In this document: in pieces, positions 53,000 to 62,098 of the stretch
Numbering within the stretch: the first letter of the stretch is position 1
Layout of the letters: each line of letters starts with the position of its first letter
NCBI GenBank assembly: GCA_028289455.1
Contig: JANQPN010000076.1
Coordinates: forward strand, 1 to 64,000
DNA from: Wenzhouxiangellaceae bacterium
GTDB lineage: Bacteria; Pseudomonadota; Gammaproteobacteria; Xanthomonadales; Wenzhouxiangellaceae
Reading direction: 5' to 3'
Length of the DNA stretch: 64,000 nucleotides
Program-made: the position numbers and the translations under genes
Notes under the pieces: generated by a model
What the model saw: only the letters and a program-made list of their open reading frames with translations
Databases searched by the model: none
What the model was told of the DNA's origin: nothing

Positions 53000-54208
53000 G
53001 TGAAACGTCAAATACCAGCAGCTTTTTTTATGTTAGCGTGCCTTTGCATGCTGTGGCTGCCATTATCCGCCCAGCAAGACAGTGGCCCCGAGCTGCGTCC
53101 TGACCATCCTGAAGAGTACGTTGTACAACCCGGCGATACCCTGTGGGATATCTCGCAAAGGTTTTTGATTCGCCCTTGGGAGTGGCCGGCAATCTGGCAG
53201 GCCAATCCACAGGTTGAAAACCCCCATTTGATCTTCCCGGGTGATATTTTGAATCTGCGCTACCTGGATGGACGCCCGGCGCTGATGGTGGAGCGGCGTT
53301 CACCGCGGATACGGGAGCTGGATGAGAACGACGCGATTACAGCGATTCCATTAAGTGATCTGGAAGGCTTTTTGCGCTATCCCAGGATGATCGATGCTGA
53401 TGACTTTGAGCACTTGCCATATATCGTCGGTATTGAAGAAGACAAGATGTCTGCATATGAAGGGATGAATTTCTACGTGCGTGGCTTAGAGGCTCCGGTA
53501 GGCAGCGAAGTGGTGGTGGCAATGACCAACTTTGTCTATCAGGATTCTCGTCGCGAGCATACCCGGGAGCGTTATTTGCGGCGTTCATTGATTCCCAGGT
53601 TTGCCGGTGATGTTCATCGGCCTCAATATCGCAGCGATTCATTATTCGTGCGGGGATTAAGATCGTTGGATAACAAAGATTATCCCATTATCGGTTATGA
53701 ATTGTTTGAGATTTCCCGTGCCCGGGTGCTCAAGCAGCAGGGAGAAGTGTCGATTTTGCAGGTGCTGAGCGGCCGCCGTGAAATCGAGGTTGGTAATTAT
53801 ATTCTGCCAATTGATGATTATGTCTACGATTCAGAATTTTATCCCAGAGCTATGGACACCATACCCGACAATGCACATGTGCTGGATCTGTTTGAAATAA
53901 CACCAGGTGCGGTTCAGCACAATATCGTAATGCTGGATATAGGAAGCAATGATGGTGTAAAACCGGGGCATGTGTTTTCCGCATTCCGGCCCGGGAAAGA
54001 AATTGCTGACCCGGTCAAAGGCCGGCATGACAGTTTCCGTCGCATATTCGGCACACCCAGTGAAGTTAATGTAACCATTCCGGATGAGCTGGCAGGGCAG
54101 CTAATGGTTTATCGCAGTTACCCACAACTCAGCTATGCGATAGTAATGGGAGGGAAACGCGAAATTCGTGCGGGAGACATTCTTAAACATCCGGATGAAA
54201 CACTGTAA
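53000..54208 (+). CDS. Exported LysM peptidoglycan-binding protein
   Basis: This 402-residue protein starts at GTG 53000, which has AGGAG at 52988-52992; the longer frame from ATG 52943 would bury the signal peptide behind 19 residues. The signal is AAFFMLACLCMLWLPLSAQQ. A LysM domain follows: EEYVVQPGDTLWDISQRFLI to NPHLIFPGDILNLRYL, which binds peptidoglycan. The C-terminal 300 residues are beta-rich with no known domain (VLDIGSNDGVKPGHVFSAFR is typical of the family). This gene next to def and dprA is normal for gammaproteobacteria. Exact role unknown. Confidence 0.93.
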   Translation: MKRQIPAAFFMLACLCMLWLPLSAQQDSGPELRPDHPEEYVVQPGDTLWDISQRFLIRPWEWPAIWQANPQVENPHLIFPGDILNLRYLDGRPALMVERRSPRIRELDENDAITAIPLSDLEGFLRYPRMIDADDFEHLPYIVGIEEDKMSAYEGMNFYVRGLEAPVGSEVVVAMTNFVYQDSRREHTRERYLRRSLIPRFAGDVHRPQYRSDSLFVRGLRSLDNKDYPIIGYELFEISRARVLKQQGEVSILQVLSGRREIEVGNYILPIDDYVYDSEFYPRAMDTIPDNAHVLDLFEITPGAVQHNIVMLDIGSNDGVKPGHVFSAFRPGKEIADPVKGRHDSFRRIFGTPSEVNVTIPDELAGQLMVYRSYPQLSYAIVMGGKREIRAGDILKHPDETL

Positions 54209-54257
54209 TTGAGTGGAAATGTACCGGGGGCCTGAATAGGCAGGACAAGGGGTTGGT

Positions 54258-55415
54258 TTGCCTGTTTCTGAATTAGCCTGCGAATGGCTGAAACTTTATT
54301 TGGCGCCGGGGCTTGGCAACCGGCGTCTGCATCACCTGCTACAAGCCTATTCCAGCCCAGACACAGCGTTGGAAGCCATTCAGGCAGAGCAGGTCAAATT
54401 ACCGGCGGGCACCCGGCAGTGGTTCAAATCACCCGATCAGAAAAGGATTGATCAGCATCTTGAATGGTGTCAGCGGCCGGATCATCATTTATTAATTCTG
54501 GGTAGTGATGATTATCCGCCACTGCTGGCTGATATCAGCAATGCCCCATTTTTGCTCTTTGTAGCAGGTAATGCAGAGCATCTATGGAAGCCGCAGATAG
54601 CGCTGGTAGGCAGTCGTAATCCCAGCCACAACGGGTTGTTGCTGACAGCTGACATGGCTGCACGTTTATCTAAAGCCGGGCTGGTTGTGACCAGCGGGCT
54701 TGCGGATGGCATCGATTCCGCGGCGCACAGCGCTGCATTAGATCAGCAACGGCCTACAGTGGCTGTTCTGGGAACCGGTGTTGACCGGGTTTATCCGGCG
54801 GGCAACAAGTTCCTGGCGCAGCGAATAGCGTCCGAGGGCGCGCTGGTTTCGGAGTTTGCTCTGGGTACAGAAGCACATCCTGGTCATTTTCCGGCGCGAA
54901 ACCGAATTATCAGTGGTTTATCCATTGCCACACTGGTTATCGAAGCGGGCCTGCGCAGCGGTTCATTGATAACAGCGAGACTGGCCGCAGAGCAAGGCCG
55001 CGAAACGCTGGCTGTACCCGGGCCGGTGCGCAATGCTACCAGCCGGGGGTGCCATGCGCTTATTCGTGATGGAGCCCGCCTGGTCGAAAATGCCGCACAA
55101 GTACTGGAAGAGGTTGCGCCACTGGCGGGCAGATTGGCCGCCAGCCTGCAGGCAGCTGCAGAGACTTTGGTCGATGCAGCTATTGAACAACTTCCCGGGA
55201 ACCACAATAACGGACTGGAAATAGCTGAATTTGACGAAGATTATCAACAGCTGCTGACAGCGCTGAATGGTAATTCCCTGACACTAGATGAACTGGTCGA
55301 GGTCACAGATTTGACGCCGGAGGCTATTTCCTCCATGCTGCTCATGTTGGAGTTGCGTGGTCACGTAGCTGCGGAACCCGGCGGAAACTGGACCCGAATA
55401 CACGAGGTTGGTTGA
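54258..55415 (+). CDS. dprA: DNA-processing protein DprA
   Basis: DprA loads RecA onto incoming single-stranded DNA in natural transformation. The 385-residue protein has an N-terminal SAM-like helical part (LKLYLAPGLGNRRLHHLLQA), the extended Rossmann core (ALVGSRNPSHNGLLLTADMA, VVTSGLADGIDSAAHSAALD) and a C-terminal winged helix (LTLDELVEVTDLTPEAISSM). The start is TTG 54258. The last base of its TGA stop is the first base of the smg ATG. Presence alone does not prove competence. Confidence 0.97.
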   Translation: MPVSELACEWLKLYLAPGLGNRRLHHLLQAYSSPDTALEAIQAEQVKLPAGTRQWFKSPDQKRIDQHLEWCQRPDHHLLILGSDDYPPLLADISNAPFLLFVAGNAEHLWKPQIALVGSRNPSHNGLLLTADMAARLSKAGLVVTSGLADGIDSAAHSAALDQQRPTVAVLGTGVDRVYPAGNKFLAQRIASEGALVSEFALGTEAHPGHFPARNRIISGLSIATLVIEAGLRSGSLITARLAAEQGRETLAVPGPVRNATSRGCHALIRDGARLVENAAQVLEEVAPLAGRLAASLQAAAETLVDAAIEQLPGNHNNGLEIAEFDEDYQQLLTALNGNSLTLDELVEVTDLTPEAISSMLLMLELRGHVAAEPGGNWTRIHEVG

Positions 55416-55891
55416 TGAAAGAAAACGTACTCGATGTATTGATGTACTTATTTGAGAATTATATTTACGACGAACCTGAAATAGCGCCTGATAGGGACGA
55501 TCTGGAAAACAGTCTTCACCAAGCCGGTTTCACCAGCAATGAAATCAGCAAGGCTTTTCGCTGGCTTGACGAACTTGCAGAGCAGCGGGTGCTGGTGAAT
55601 GACAGCGAAAATAATGTACCACCAATACGTTTATTCAATACCCAGGAACAATTGCGGCTGGACACTGAGTGCCGTGGATTCTTGATGCACCTGGAGAACC
55701 TTGGGGTATTGGATGCCGCCTGCCGGGAGGTGGTGATTGATCGCAGCATGGCTCTGGAACAGGAAGATGTTGATCTGGATGATCTGAAATGGGTAATACT
55801 GATGGTGTTATTCAATCAACCGGGGCAGGAGGCTAATTATGCTTGGATTGAAGACCTGGTGTTCTACGATGAACAGGAGGCAAGGCACTGA
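55415..55891 (+). CDS. smg: Smg family protein (DUF494)
   Basis: This 158-residue protein belongs to the Smg/DUF494 family, often found between dprA and topA. Family segments: KENVLDVLMYLFENYIYDEP at the start and LDDLKWVILMVLFNQPGQEA near the end. It is acidic and cytoplasmic; its molecular role is not known to me. The ATG start overlaps the dprA stop by one base; an upstream TTG in frame is less likely. topA begins 47 bases later. Confidence 0.94.
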   Translation: MKENVLDVLMYLFENYIYDEPEIAPDRDDLENSLHQAGFTSNEISKAFRWLDELAEQRVLVNDSENNVPPIRLFNTQEQLRLDTECRGFLMHLENLGVLDAACREVVIDRSMALEQEDVDLDDLKWVILMVLFNQPGQEANYAWIEDLVFYDEQEARH

Positions 55892-55938
55892 TTGTCGGCT
55901 TTGCTGATGTCGGGTATGCGGTTTAAACGGGCGTTGTT

Positions 55939-58377
55939 GTGGCTAAAAATCTACTGATCGTTGAGTCGCCGGCCAAGGCGACAACCATCAATAAATATCT
56001 GGGCAGTGATTATCAGGTACTGGCGTCTTATGGCCATGTCCGTGACCTGGTGCCAAAAACCGGTGCTGTAGAGCCCGATAATGATTTCGCCATGCGCTAC
56101 GAGTTGATTGAGCGCAACAAAAAGCACGTTGATAACATCGTCAAAGCAGCAAAAAAAGCTGAAGCTATTTATCTGGCCACCGACCTTGACCGCGAAGGTG
56201 AGGCCATAGCTTGGCATGTTCAGGAAATACTTAAAGATAAAAAGCTGCTTGACAGCCGTGAGTTATACCGTGTGGTTTTCAGCGAAATAACCAAGCGGGC
56301 GATTAATGATGCTGTTGACAATCCAAGGCGTGTATCAATGGATCTGGTTGATGCCCAGCAGGCCCGGCGTGCCCTGGATTATCTGGTAGGGTTTAATTTA
56401 TCTCCACTGTTGTGGAAAAAACTGCAACCTCGGTTGTCAGCCGGCCGGGTACAAACCCCTGCTTTGCGGCTGATTGTAGAACGTGAAGAGGAAATCGATA
56501 ACTTTGTTGCCCAGGAATACTGGACCATCGAAGCAGACCTTACTGAGCAGCAGTTTGATTTCAGCGCTAACCTGGTGCGTTGGGACGGCAAGAAACTTGA
56601 GCAATTTGATATTTCCAATGACCAGCAGGCCGAGCAGGTACGTAAGCTGCTGCTGGACAGTGCAAACGGCAAACTGACTGTCGCTGAGGTTAAGAAAAGG
56701 CAGCGCCGTCGCCGGCCATCGCCGCCGTTTATCACCTCAACTCTGCAGCAGGAGGCTTCCCGCAAGCTTAGGTTTCCAGCTGCGAAAACCATGCGTATTG
56801 CGCAACAGTTATATGAAGGTATTGCCATTGACGGAGGCAATCAGGGCCTGATCACCTATATGCGTACGGATTCAGTAGCGCTGGCACAAGATGCCATTAA
56901 TGATATTCGTGCACAAATCAGCCAGCAGTTTGGTGCAGACAAGCTGCCGGAGAAACCGAACTTTTACAGCACTAAATCGCGCAATGCCCAGGAAGCACAT
57001 GAGGCGATTCGGCCCACTCATGCCAGTCACACGCCGGATAAATTAAAGCGCTATTTAAGTGAGGACCAATTCAAGATATACAGCCTGATTTGGAGCCGTA
57101 GTATTGCCTGTCAGATGACACCGGCAATCATTGATACCGTCACTATTGAGTTTTCAGCTGCCAACGACAGCCGCTTTCGGACCAGTGGTTCCACCATCCG
57201 TGAACCTGGGTTTTTATCAGTCTACGAAGAAGCGCCGATTGGCGGGAAGCAGCAAAAAGAGGTACGTCTGCCGGACATGCAGGAAGGCGAAGATATCAAT
57301 CTGAAGGATATCCGCGCTGAGCAGCATTTTACCGAGCCGCCGCCACGCTACAGTGAGGCCAGTTTAATCAAAACGCTGGAAGATTACGGTATCGGCAGGC
57401 CCTCGACATATGCCAGTATTATTTCAGTGCTGGTGGAACGCGAATATGTTGAGCTGGAGCGACGCCGTTTTACACCTACCGATACCGGTATTGTGGTGGC
57501 TAAATTCCTGTCCGGTTATTTCGAGCGCTACGTTGATTATGATTTTACCGCGCGCCTGGAAGATCAATTGGATGCGATAGCCCGTGGCGAGCAGAACTGG
57601 CTGCCTGTATTGCAAGGTTTCTGGGGACCTTTCATCAAGCAGATTGAGACCACAGAAAAAAACGTTACCAGAGCAGAAGCCCGGCAGGCACGTGAGTTGG
57701 GGATTGATCCGAAAAGCGGTGAGCCGGTTTCTGTCAGATTTGGGCGCTATGGTCCATTTGCTCAGATAGGCACGGCTGAAGACGAGGAAAAGCCTCGTTT
57801 TGCCAGCTTGCTGCCTGGACAGAAGCTGAACAGCATAACGCTGGAAGAGGCGCTGGAACTGTTCAAGCTGCCGCGCGAGCTGGGTGAAACACCTGAAGGT
57901 GAAGAGCTGGTGGTCAATATAGGCCGGTTTGGGCCCTACGTGCGTTACGGCAAAAAATTTGCCTCGCTACCCAAGGAAGATGATCCCTATACAGTAAGCC
58001 ATGAGCGCGCATTGGAGCTGGTGGCAGAAAAGAAACAGGCTGATGCCAATCGCACCATCCACATATTCGAAGAACAGGGTATCAAGGTGTTGCGGGGTCG
58101 TTATGGACCTTACATAACGGATGGAAAAAAGAACCTGAGTGTGCCCAAGGACCGGGAACCTGAAACACTGACAGCTGAAGAGTGTATTGAATTGCTGGCA
58201 AATGCGCCTGAGCGAAAAGGGCGCTGGGGCAAAAAAGCCGGGAAAAAAGCAGCCGCCAAAAAGACTGCCAAGAAAAAGAAGACCAGTAAAAAAAGCAAGA
58301 AGAAAAAGTCTTCACGAAAAAAAGCCGGTAAAAAAACGGCTGCCAAAAAGACCGGGAAGTCAGCTAAAGCCGCCTGA
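55939..58377 (+). CDS. topA: DNA topoisomerase I, lysine-rich tail in place of zinc fingers
   Basis: TopA relaxes negative supercoils using a Tyr that cuts one strand. The 812-residue protein has the Toprim domain (NLLIVESPAKATTINKYLG, TDLDREGEAIAWHVQEIL), the catalytic Tyr307 in QGLITYMRTDSVAL and Toprim-C-type repeats (GRFGPYVRYGKKFASLPKED and GRYGPYITDGKKNLSVPKDR). The C-terminal four-Cys zinc ribbons of E. coli TopA are absent; residues about 758-812 are a Lys/Ala-rich tail. The start is GTG 55939. This topology resembles TopA of some gamma, beta and actinobacterial genomes. Downstream tsaC is separated by 19 bases. Confidence 0.97.
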   Translation: MAKNLLIVESPAKATTINKYLGSDYQVLASYGHVRDLVPKTGAVEPDNDFAMRYELIERNKKHVDNIVKAAKKAEAIYLATDLDREGEAIAWHVQEILKDKKLLDSRELYRVVFSEITKRAINDAVDNPRRVSMDLVDAQQARRALDYLVGFNLSPLLWKKLQPRLSAGRVQTPALRLIVEREEEIDNFVAQEYWTIEADLTEQQFDFSANLVRWDGKKLEQFDISNDQQAEQVRKLLLDSANGKLTVAEVKKRQRRRRPSPPFITSTLQQEASRKLRFPAAKTMRIAQQLYEGIAIDGGNQGLITYMRTDSVALAQDAINDIRAQISQQFGADKLPEKPNFYSTKSRNAQEAHEAIRPTHASHTPDKLKRYLSEDQFKIYSLIWSRSIACQMTPAIIDTVTIEFSAANDSRFRTSGSTIREPGFLSVYEEAPIGGKQQKEVRLPDMQEGEDINLKDIRAEQHFTEPPPRYSEASLIKTLEDYGIGRPSTYASIISVLVEREYVELERRRFTPTDTGIVVAKFLSGYFERYVDYDFTARLEDQLDAIARGEQNWLPVLQGFWGPFIKQIETTEKNVTRAEARQARELGIDPKSGEPVSVRFGRYGPFAQIGTAEDEEKPRFASLLPGQKLNSITLEEALELFKLPRELGETPEGEELVVNIGRFGPYVRYGKKFASLPKEDDPYTVSHERALELVAEKKQADANRTIHIFEEQGIKVLRGRYGPYITDGKKNLSVPKDREPETLTAEECIELLANAPERKGRWGKKAGKKAAAKKTAKKKKTSKKSKKKKSSRKKAGKKTAAKKTGKSAKAA

Positions 58378-58396
58378 TCAGAGAGGGTCATAACTT

Positions 58397-58951
58397 ATGA
58401 CCACAATAATCACCAGTGATATTAAACAAGCCGTTCTGGCATTGCGCGATGGTGCAGTCATTGCCTACCCGACAGAGGCGGTATTTGGCCTGGGTTGTGC
58501 TGCGGATAATGAGCAGGCGGCGGCAAAAATCATGGGCTTGAAACAGCGCTCCTACGATAAAGGATTAATTACCTTAATCAATGAGCTGAGTCAGGTGGCT
58601 GACTGGCTGGATTCCGACTATCAGTATCTATGGAGTAAAGCGCAGTCCAGCTGGCCGGCTGCGCTGACCTGGCTGTTTCCCTGTTCTGAGGGTGCACCGC
58701 GCTGGCTGACAGGTGGCAGTTCAAAAATTGCCTTGCGTTGTCCGGATCATCGGCTTGCATTACAGTTGTGCCAGCAGCAGCCATTGGTATCCACCAGCGC
58801 GAATTCGGCATCCTGTGCTCCGGCTGTGACAGCATCACAGGTATTGGAATATTTCCCTGATCAGTTGGATCTGATTGTCTCAGGGGAATGCAGTAGTTAC
58901 TCACAACCCAGTCAGATTCGTGATCTGATAACAGATGAAATATTGCGATGA
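58397..58951 (+). CDS. tsaC: Threonylcarbamoyl-AMP synthase (short YrdC/Sua5 type)
   Basis: TsaC makes threonylcarbamoyl-AMP for the t6A modification of tRNA. The 184-residue length is the short TsaC type. The start has [20 protein letters not shown], and later [18 protein letters not shown] and [20 protein letters not shown], all typical. AGAGGG lies upstream of ATG 58397. It overlaps hemF by four bases (ATGA), so translation is coupled. Confidence 0.96.
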   Translation: MTTIITSDIKQAVLALRDGAVIAYPTEAVFGLGCAADNEQAAAKIMGLKQRSYDKGLITLINELSQVADWLDSDYQYLWSKAQSSWPAALTWLFPCSEGAPRWLTGGSSKIALRCPDHRLALQLCQQQPLVSTSANSASCAPAVTASQVLEYFPDQLDLIVSGECSSYSQPSQIRDLITDEILR

Positions 58952-59889
58952 ACGATCAAAACAAACCGCCATCAACGGCTGATTTTCAGGAAGTTAAAGA
59001 CTATTTGCAATCGCTCCAGAGAGCCATCTGTAATGGCATGGAGCAAACTGATGGTGCTGCAAAGTTCCAGGATGATGCCTGGAGTCGCGAGCAAGGCGGT
59101 GGCGGGTTGACCCGAGTGTTGCGGGGCGGCCAGGTGTTTGAGCAGGCTGGTGTGGCGTTCTCACATATCCATGGGCCGGAGCTGCCTAAGCCTGCGACAG
59201 TGGCCAGACCTGAACTGGCAGGCTGTAGCTTCCAGGCGATGGGTGTGTCACTGGTCATTCATCCGCAAAACCCATGGGTGCCGACCAGTCATATGAACGT
59301 TCGCCTGTTTGTGGCGGAAGCACAGGATAAACAACCTATCTGGTGGTTTGGAGGAGGTTATGACCTCACACCGTTTTACCCGAACCTGGAGGATATCCAG
59401 CATTGGCACAGAACAGCAAAAGCGGCCTGTGATCCTTTTGGTGATGAAGTTTACCCAGAATATAAAGACTATTGTGACCGCTATTTCTATTTGCGTCACA
59501 GGAAGGAAACCCGGGGAGTGGGCGGGTTGTTTTTTGATGATTTGAACAGTTGGCCGTTTGCTACCTGCTTTAACTTTATGCGTTCAGTGGGTGATAGTTA
59601 TCTCAAGGCTTATCTGCCAATTGTAGAGCAACGGAAGAACCGGGAATTTGATAATCGGCAAAAAGAATTTCAGCGTTATCGGCGTGGGCGTTATGTGGAG
59701 TTCAATTTGCTTTATGACCGCGGAACATTATTTGGCCTGCAGTCAGATGGTCGAACTGAATCCATCCTGATGTCAATGCCGCCCAGTGTCAGCTGGAAAT
59801 ACAATTGGCAGCCGCAGCCAGACACGGAGGAAGCAATGTTGTACCGTTGTCTTAAGCCGCGCGACTGGCTGAATGCTGCGGCGATCTGA
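58948..59889 (+). CDS. hemF: Oxygen-dependent coproporphyrinogen III oxidase
   Basis: HemF converts coproporphyrinogen III to protoporphyrinogen IX with O2 in heme synthesis. The 313-residue protein has [35 protein letters not shown], the [20 protein letters not shown] segment, and [20 protein letters not shown] with [16 protein letters not shown]. All are standard. The last four bases of the gene (CTGA) are the apparent start of the deacetylase gene. It follows tsaC with a four-base overlap. hemH begins about 3.4 kb downstream. Confidence 0.98.
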   Translation: MNDQNKPPSTADFQEVKDYLQSLQRAICNGMEQTDGAAKFQDDAWSREQGGGGLTRVLRGGQVFEQAGVAFSHIHGPELPKPATVARPELAGCSFQAMGVSLVIHPQNPWVPTSHMNVRLFVAEAQDKQPIWWFGGGYDLTPFYPNLEDIQHWHRTAKAACDPFGDEVYPEYKDYCDRYFYLRHRKETRGVGGLFFDDLNSWPFATCFNFMRSVGDSYLKAYLPIVEQRKNREFDNRQKEFQRYRRGRYVEFNLLYDRGTLFGLQSDGRTESILMSMPPSVSWKYNWQPQPDTEEAMLYRCLKPRDWLNAAAI

Positions 59890-60737
59890 CCATCAATAAT
59901 TCGCCTAAAATACCAATCCTGACCTATCACAGCGTACAGGTCGACGGAAATGAATATGCTCAAAATGATCATATCGCCCTGGATAGTGACCTTAAACTGC
60001 TGACGGCAGCCGGTTGGCGCATAGTTTCACTTGATCAGGTAGTAACAGCATTAAAACAGCAAAACCTGACCCAATTAGCACAACCTTGCCTTGCCATTAC
60101 CTTTGATGATGGCAGCTGGCTGGACTGGTATGACCTGGAACACCCGGCGTTCGGTCCGCAGAGAAGTTTTCGCAATATTCTGCGGGACTTTACAGATGCC
60201 AATCCGCAATATGACAGTTTCTCCGGGCTGGCCACGAGTTTTGTGATTGTTTCGCCGCATGCTAGGGACTCGCTGGATAAAAACTGTCTGATTGGTAAAG
60301 GTTGGTGGTCTGATAACTGGTGGATGCCGGCGCAGAAGGAGGGTTTGCTTAGTATTCAGAATCATTCCTGGGATCATAAACATCTGGGTGTTGATCAGTC
60401 ACTGCGTTTTGGCAGTGATTACGGGTCTTTTCACGTCATCAGAGACTATCAGGAGTGTGATTGGCAGATTGATCAGGGGCAGGCCTATCTCAATGCGATG
60501 CTGGGCTGCGGTTCAGCCCGTTACTTTGCTTATCCATATGGACATTGTCCGGCACTGGTTGCAGATCAATATCTTCCTCAACATGAGCAGCAGACAGGCA
60601 TTGTGGCGGCATTTACCACTGAGGCGGAACCGGTTACCGATAACAGCAACCGCTGGCGACTGCCGAGATATGTGTTTCGCCGGGACTGGTCATCACCGGC
60701 TGAGCTGAAGCAGCTACTTGCCGGGCTGCACAACTGA
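59886..60737 (+). CDS. Polysaccharide deacetylase-family protein (paralogue C), CTG start
   Basis: The open frame runs from 59856, but between 59886 and 60243 there is no ATG, GTG or TTG. CTG 59886, overlapping the hemF stop as CTGA, gives a 283-residue protein with [18 protein letters not shown], aligning with the N-termini of both other deacetylases in the window. FDDG is at residues 73-76, HxxxH in [10 protein letters not shown], and [18 protein letters not shown] follows. An internal GTG at 60243 would lose the FDDG metal motif and is unlikely. ATC at 59892 is another non-AUG option. It is close to hemF and probably translated by coupling. Likely a glycan deacetylase with unknown acceptor. 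Confidence 0.8.
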   Translation: MTINNSPKIPILTYHSVQVDGNEYAQNDHIALDSDLKLLTAAGWRIVSLDQVVTALKQQNLTQLAQPCLAITFDDGSWLDWYDLEHPAFGPQRSFRNILRDFTDANPQYDSFSGLATSFVIVSPHARDSLDKNCLIGKGWWSDNWWMPAQKEGLLSIQNHSWDHKHLGVDQSLRFGSDYGSFHVIRDYQECDWQIDQGQAYLNAMLGCGSARYFAYPYGHCPALVADQYLPQHEQQTGIVAAFTTEAEPVTDNSNRWRLPRYVFRRDWSSPAELKQLLAGLHN

Positions 60738-60743
60738 CCAGGG

Positions 60744-61508
60744 TTAAGACGCTTCCGGCTCTTCGTCTGTTTCGCGCTTTTTGGTGATCAGTAAACGAGA
60801 CAGGACCAGGCCAAATTCAAACAACAGCCACATGGGGATGGCCAGCAGTGTCTGGGAAATAATGTCCGGCGGTGTCAGCAGCATACCTATCGCAAATGCA
60901 CCAACAAAAATATATGGGCGCTTGGTTGCCAGTTTGGCAGGCGTGGTTACCCCCAGAGCAACCAGAATAATAATCGCTATCGGCAGTTCAAAGGCTATGC
61001 CGAAGGCAAAAAACAAAGACAGGATAAACTGTAGATAGCTTCTGATGTCTGTGGATACTGCTACACCTTCAGGAGCCATTCTGTTGAAAAAGTCAAAAGC
61101 CACCGGGAAGACAACATAATAAGCAAATGCACAACCCAGATAAAACAGCAGCGTGGCAGAAATCAACAGAGGCTTGGCCAGATGCTTTTCGCGATCATAC
61201 AAGCCGGGCGCAACAAACGACCAAATCTGATAAATCACTACGGGAATAGCCAGAATCAGCCCGCACATCAAGGTTAATTTGAACGGCGTCAGAAAAGGTG
61301 TGGTGACATCGATGGCAATCATACTGCTGCCTTCAGGCAAATGGCGCAGCATGGGCTCAGCCATGAACGAATAAATTTCCTGTGAAAAAGGCAGAAGTAT
61401 GATAGTTGCCCCGGCAACTGCCATAAATGCCCGCATCAGCCGGGTACGCAATTCCAGCAGATGCTCGAGTAATGTCTGTTCGCGGTCGTTTTCAGCGCTG
61501 TCGGTCAT
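60744..61508 (-). CDS. tatC: Sec-independent protein translocase subunit TatC
   Basis: TatC is the core of the twin-arginine export system and recognises the RR signal. The 254-residue protein has six helices. Typical segments: LLEHLLELRTRLMRAFMAVA near the start, the periplasmic/loop PFLTPFKLTLMCGLILAIPV and FFNRMAPEGVAVSTDIRSYL, and FAFGIAFELPIAIIILVALG. It overlaps tatB by four bases and is last in the tatABC unit. Convergent with the deacetylase gene, six bases between. Confidence 0.98.
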   Translation of the reverse strand: MTDSAENDREQTLLEHLLELRTRLMRAFMAVAGATIILLPFSQEIYSFMAEPMLRHLPEGSSMIAIDVTTPFLTPFKLTLMCGLILAIPVVIYQIWSFVAPGLYDREKHLAKPLLISATLLFYLGCAFAYYVVFPVAFDFFNRMAPEGVAVSTDIRSYLQFILSLFFAFGIAFELPIAIIILVALGVTTPAKLATKRPYIFVGAFAIGMLLTPPDIISQTLLAIPMWLLFEFGLVLSRLLITKKRETDEEPEAS

Positions 61509-61840
61509 GGTTTTTTGGGACCGTTATCGGTCTGACCGGAAGGATCAAGCTGGCTCACGCCACCCTGAAAGTCCTCATTGGCCTGACGCAGCGAATCATC
61601 AACATTCTGGATGGATTCTTTGAGTTCCCTGCGGGTTTCAGTCATCTCGTTTTTGATGTCCTGAATACGTGAGCGATCCACTTCCTGCTCGAGCTCAATT
61701 CGCATCTGTTGCCAGGTTCTGCGTGCCTTGCGTACAAAACCACCAATCGTTCTGGCAACGCCCGGTAGCCGCTCCGGGCCGAGCACCAACAGACCGATCA
61801 GCCCGATGATCAGCAGTTCACCGAAACCAATATCAAACAT
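61505..61840 (-). CDS. tatB: Sec-independent protein translocase subunit TatB
   Basis: TatB works with TatC to receive twin-arginine substrates. The 111-residue protein starts MFDIGFGELLIIGLIGLLVL with one membrane helix, then GPERLPGVARTIGGFVRKAR, an amphipathic helix, and a charged, coiled C-terminal tail. This Glu/Gly hinge (GPERLP) is typical of TatB. It follows tatA by eight bases and overlaps tatC by four bases. Confidence 0.97.
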   Translation of the reverse strand: MFDIGFGELLIIGLIGLLVLGPERLPGVARTIGGFVRKARRTWQQMRIELEQEVDRSRIQDIKNEMTETRRELKESIQNVDDSLRQANEDFQGGVSQLDPSGQTDNGPKKP

Positions 61841-61848
61841 GAGTGGAA

Positions 61849-62085
61849 TTAACTGGAGCTGTGCGTTTTGCTTTCGGTGCGTGTTTCGCCAGCTGCCTCA
61901 GAGTTATCATTAAGCTGTTCCGGTTGCTTACCATCATCGGCTTCATCATCATTCAAGCCTTTGCGGAAACCGCGGATGGCAGTGCCCAGATCGCCCCCCA
62001 GATTACGTAAGCGTTTGGTGCCGAATACCAGCACAACAATCGCCAGAAGAATAAGTAATTGCCAGATACTGATACCTTGCAGCAT
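61849..62085 (-). CDS. tatA: Sec-independent protein translocase subunit TatA
   Basis: TatA oligomers form the transport pore of the Tat system. The 78-residue protein starts at the ATG complement of 62083-62085 ([20 protein letters not shown]), followed by [20 protein letters not shown], the hinge and amphipathic helix, and an acidic/polar tail. A longer open frame extends to 62130 but would put 15 polar residues before the membrane helix. First in tatABC, it lies 13 bases after the secreted-protein gene upstream on the same strand. Confidence 0.95.
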   Translation of the reverse strand: MLQGISIWQLLILLAIVVLVFGTKRLRNLGGDLGTAIRGFRKGLNDDEADDGKQPEQLNDNSEAAGETRTESKTHSSS

Positions 62086-62098
62086 GTCTGAATTCCGT

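Noticed and set aside
60243..60737. Truncated or frameshifted deacetylase pseudogene
   Set aside because: The frame is continuous up to 59856 and encodes all family motifs; only a usual start codon is lacking.
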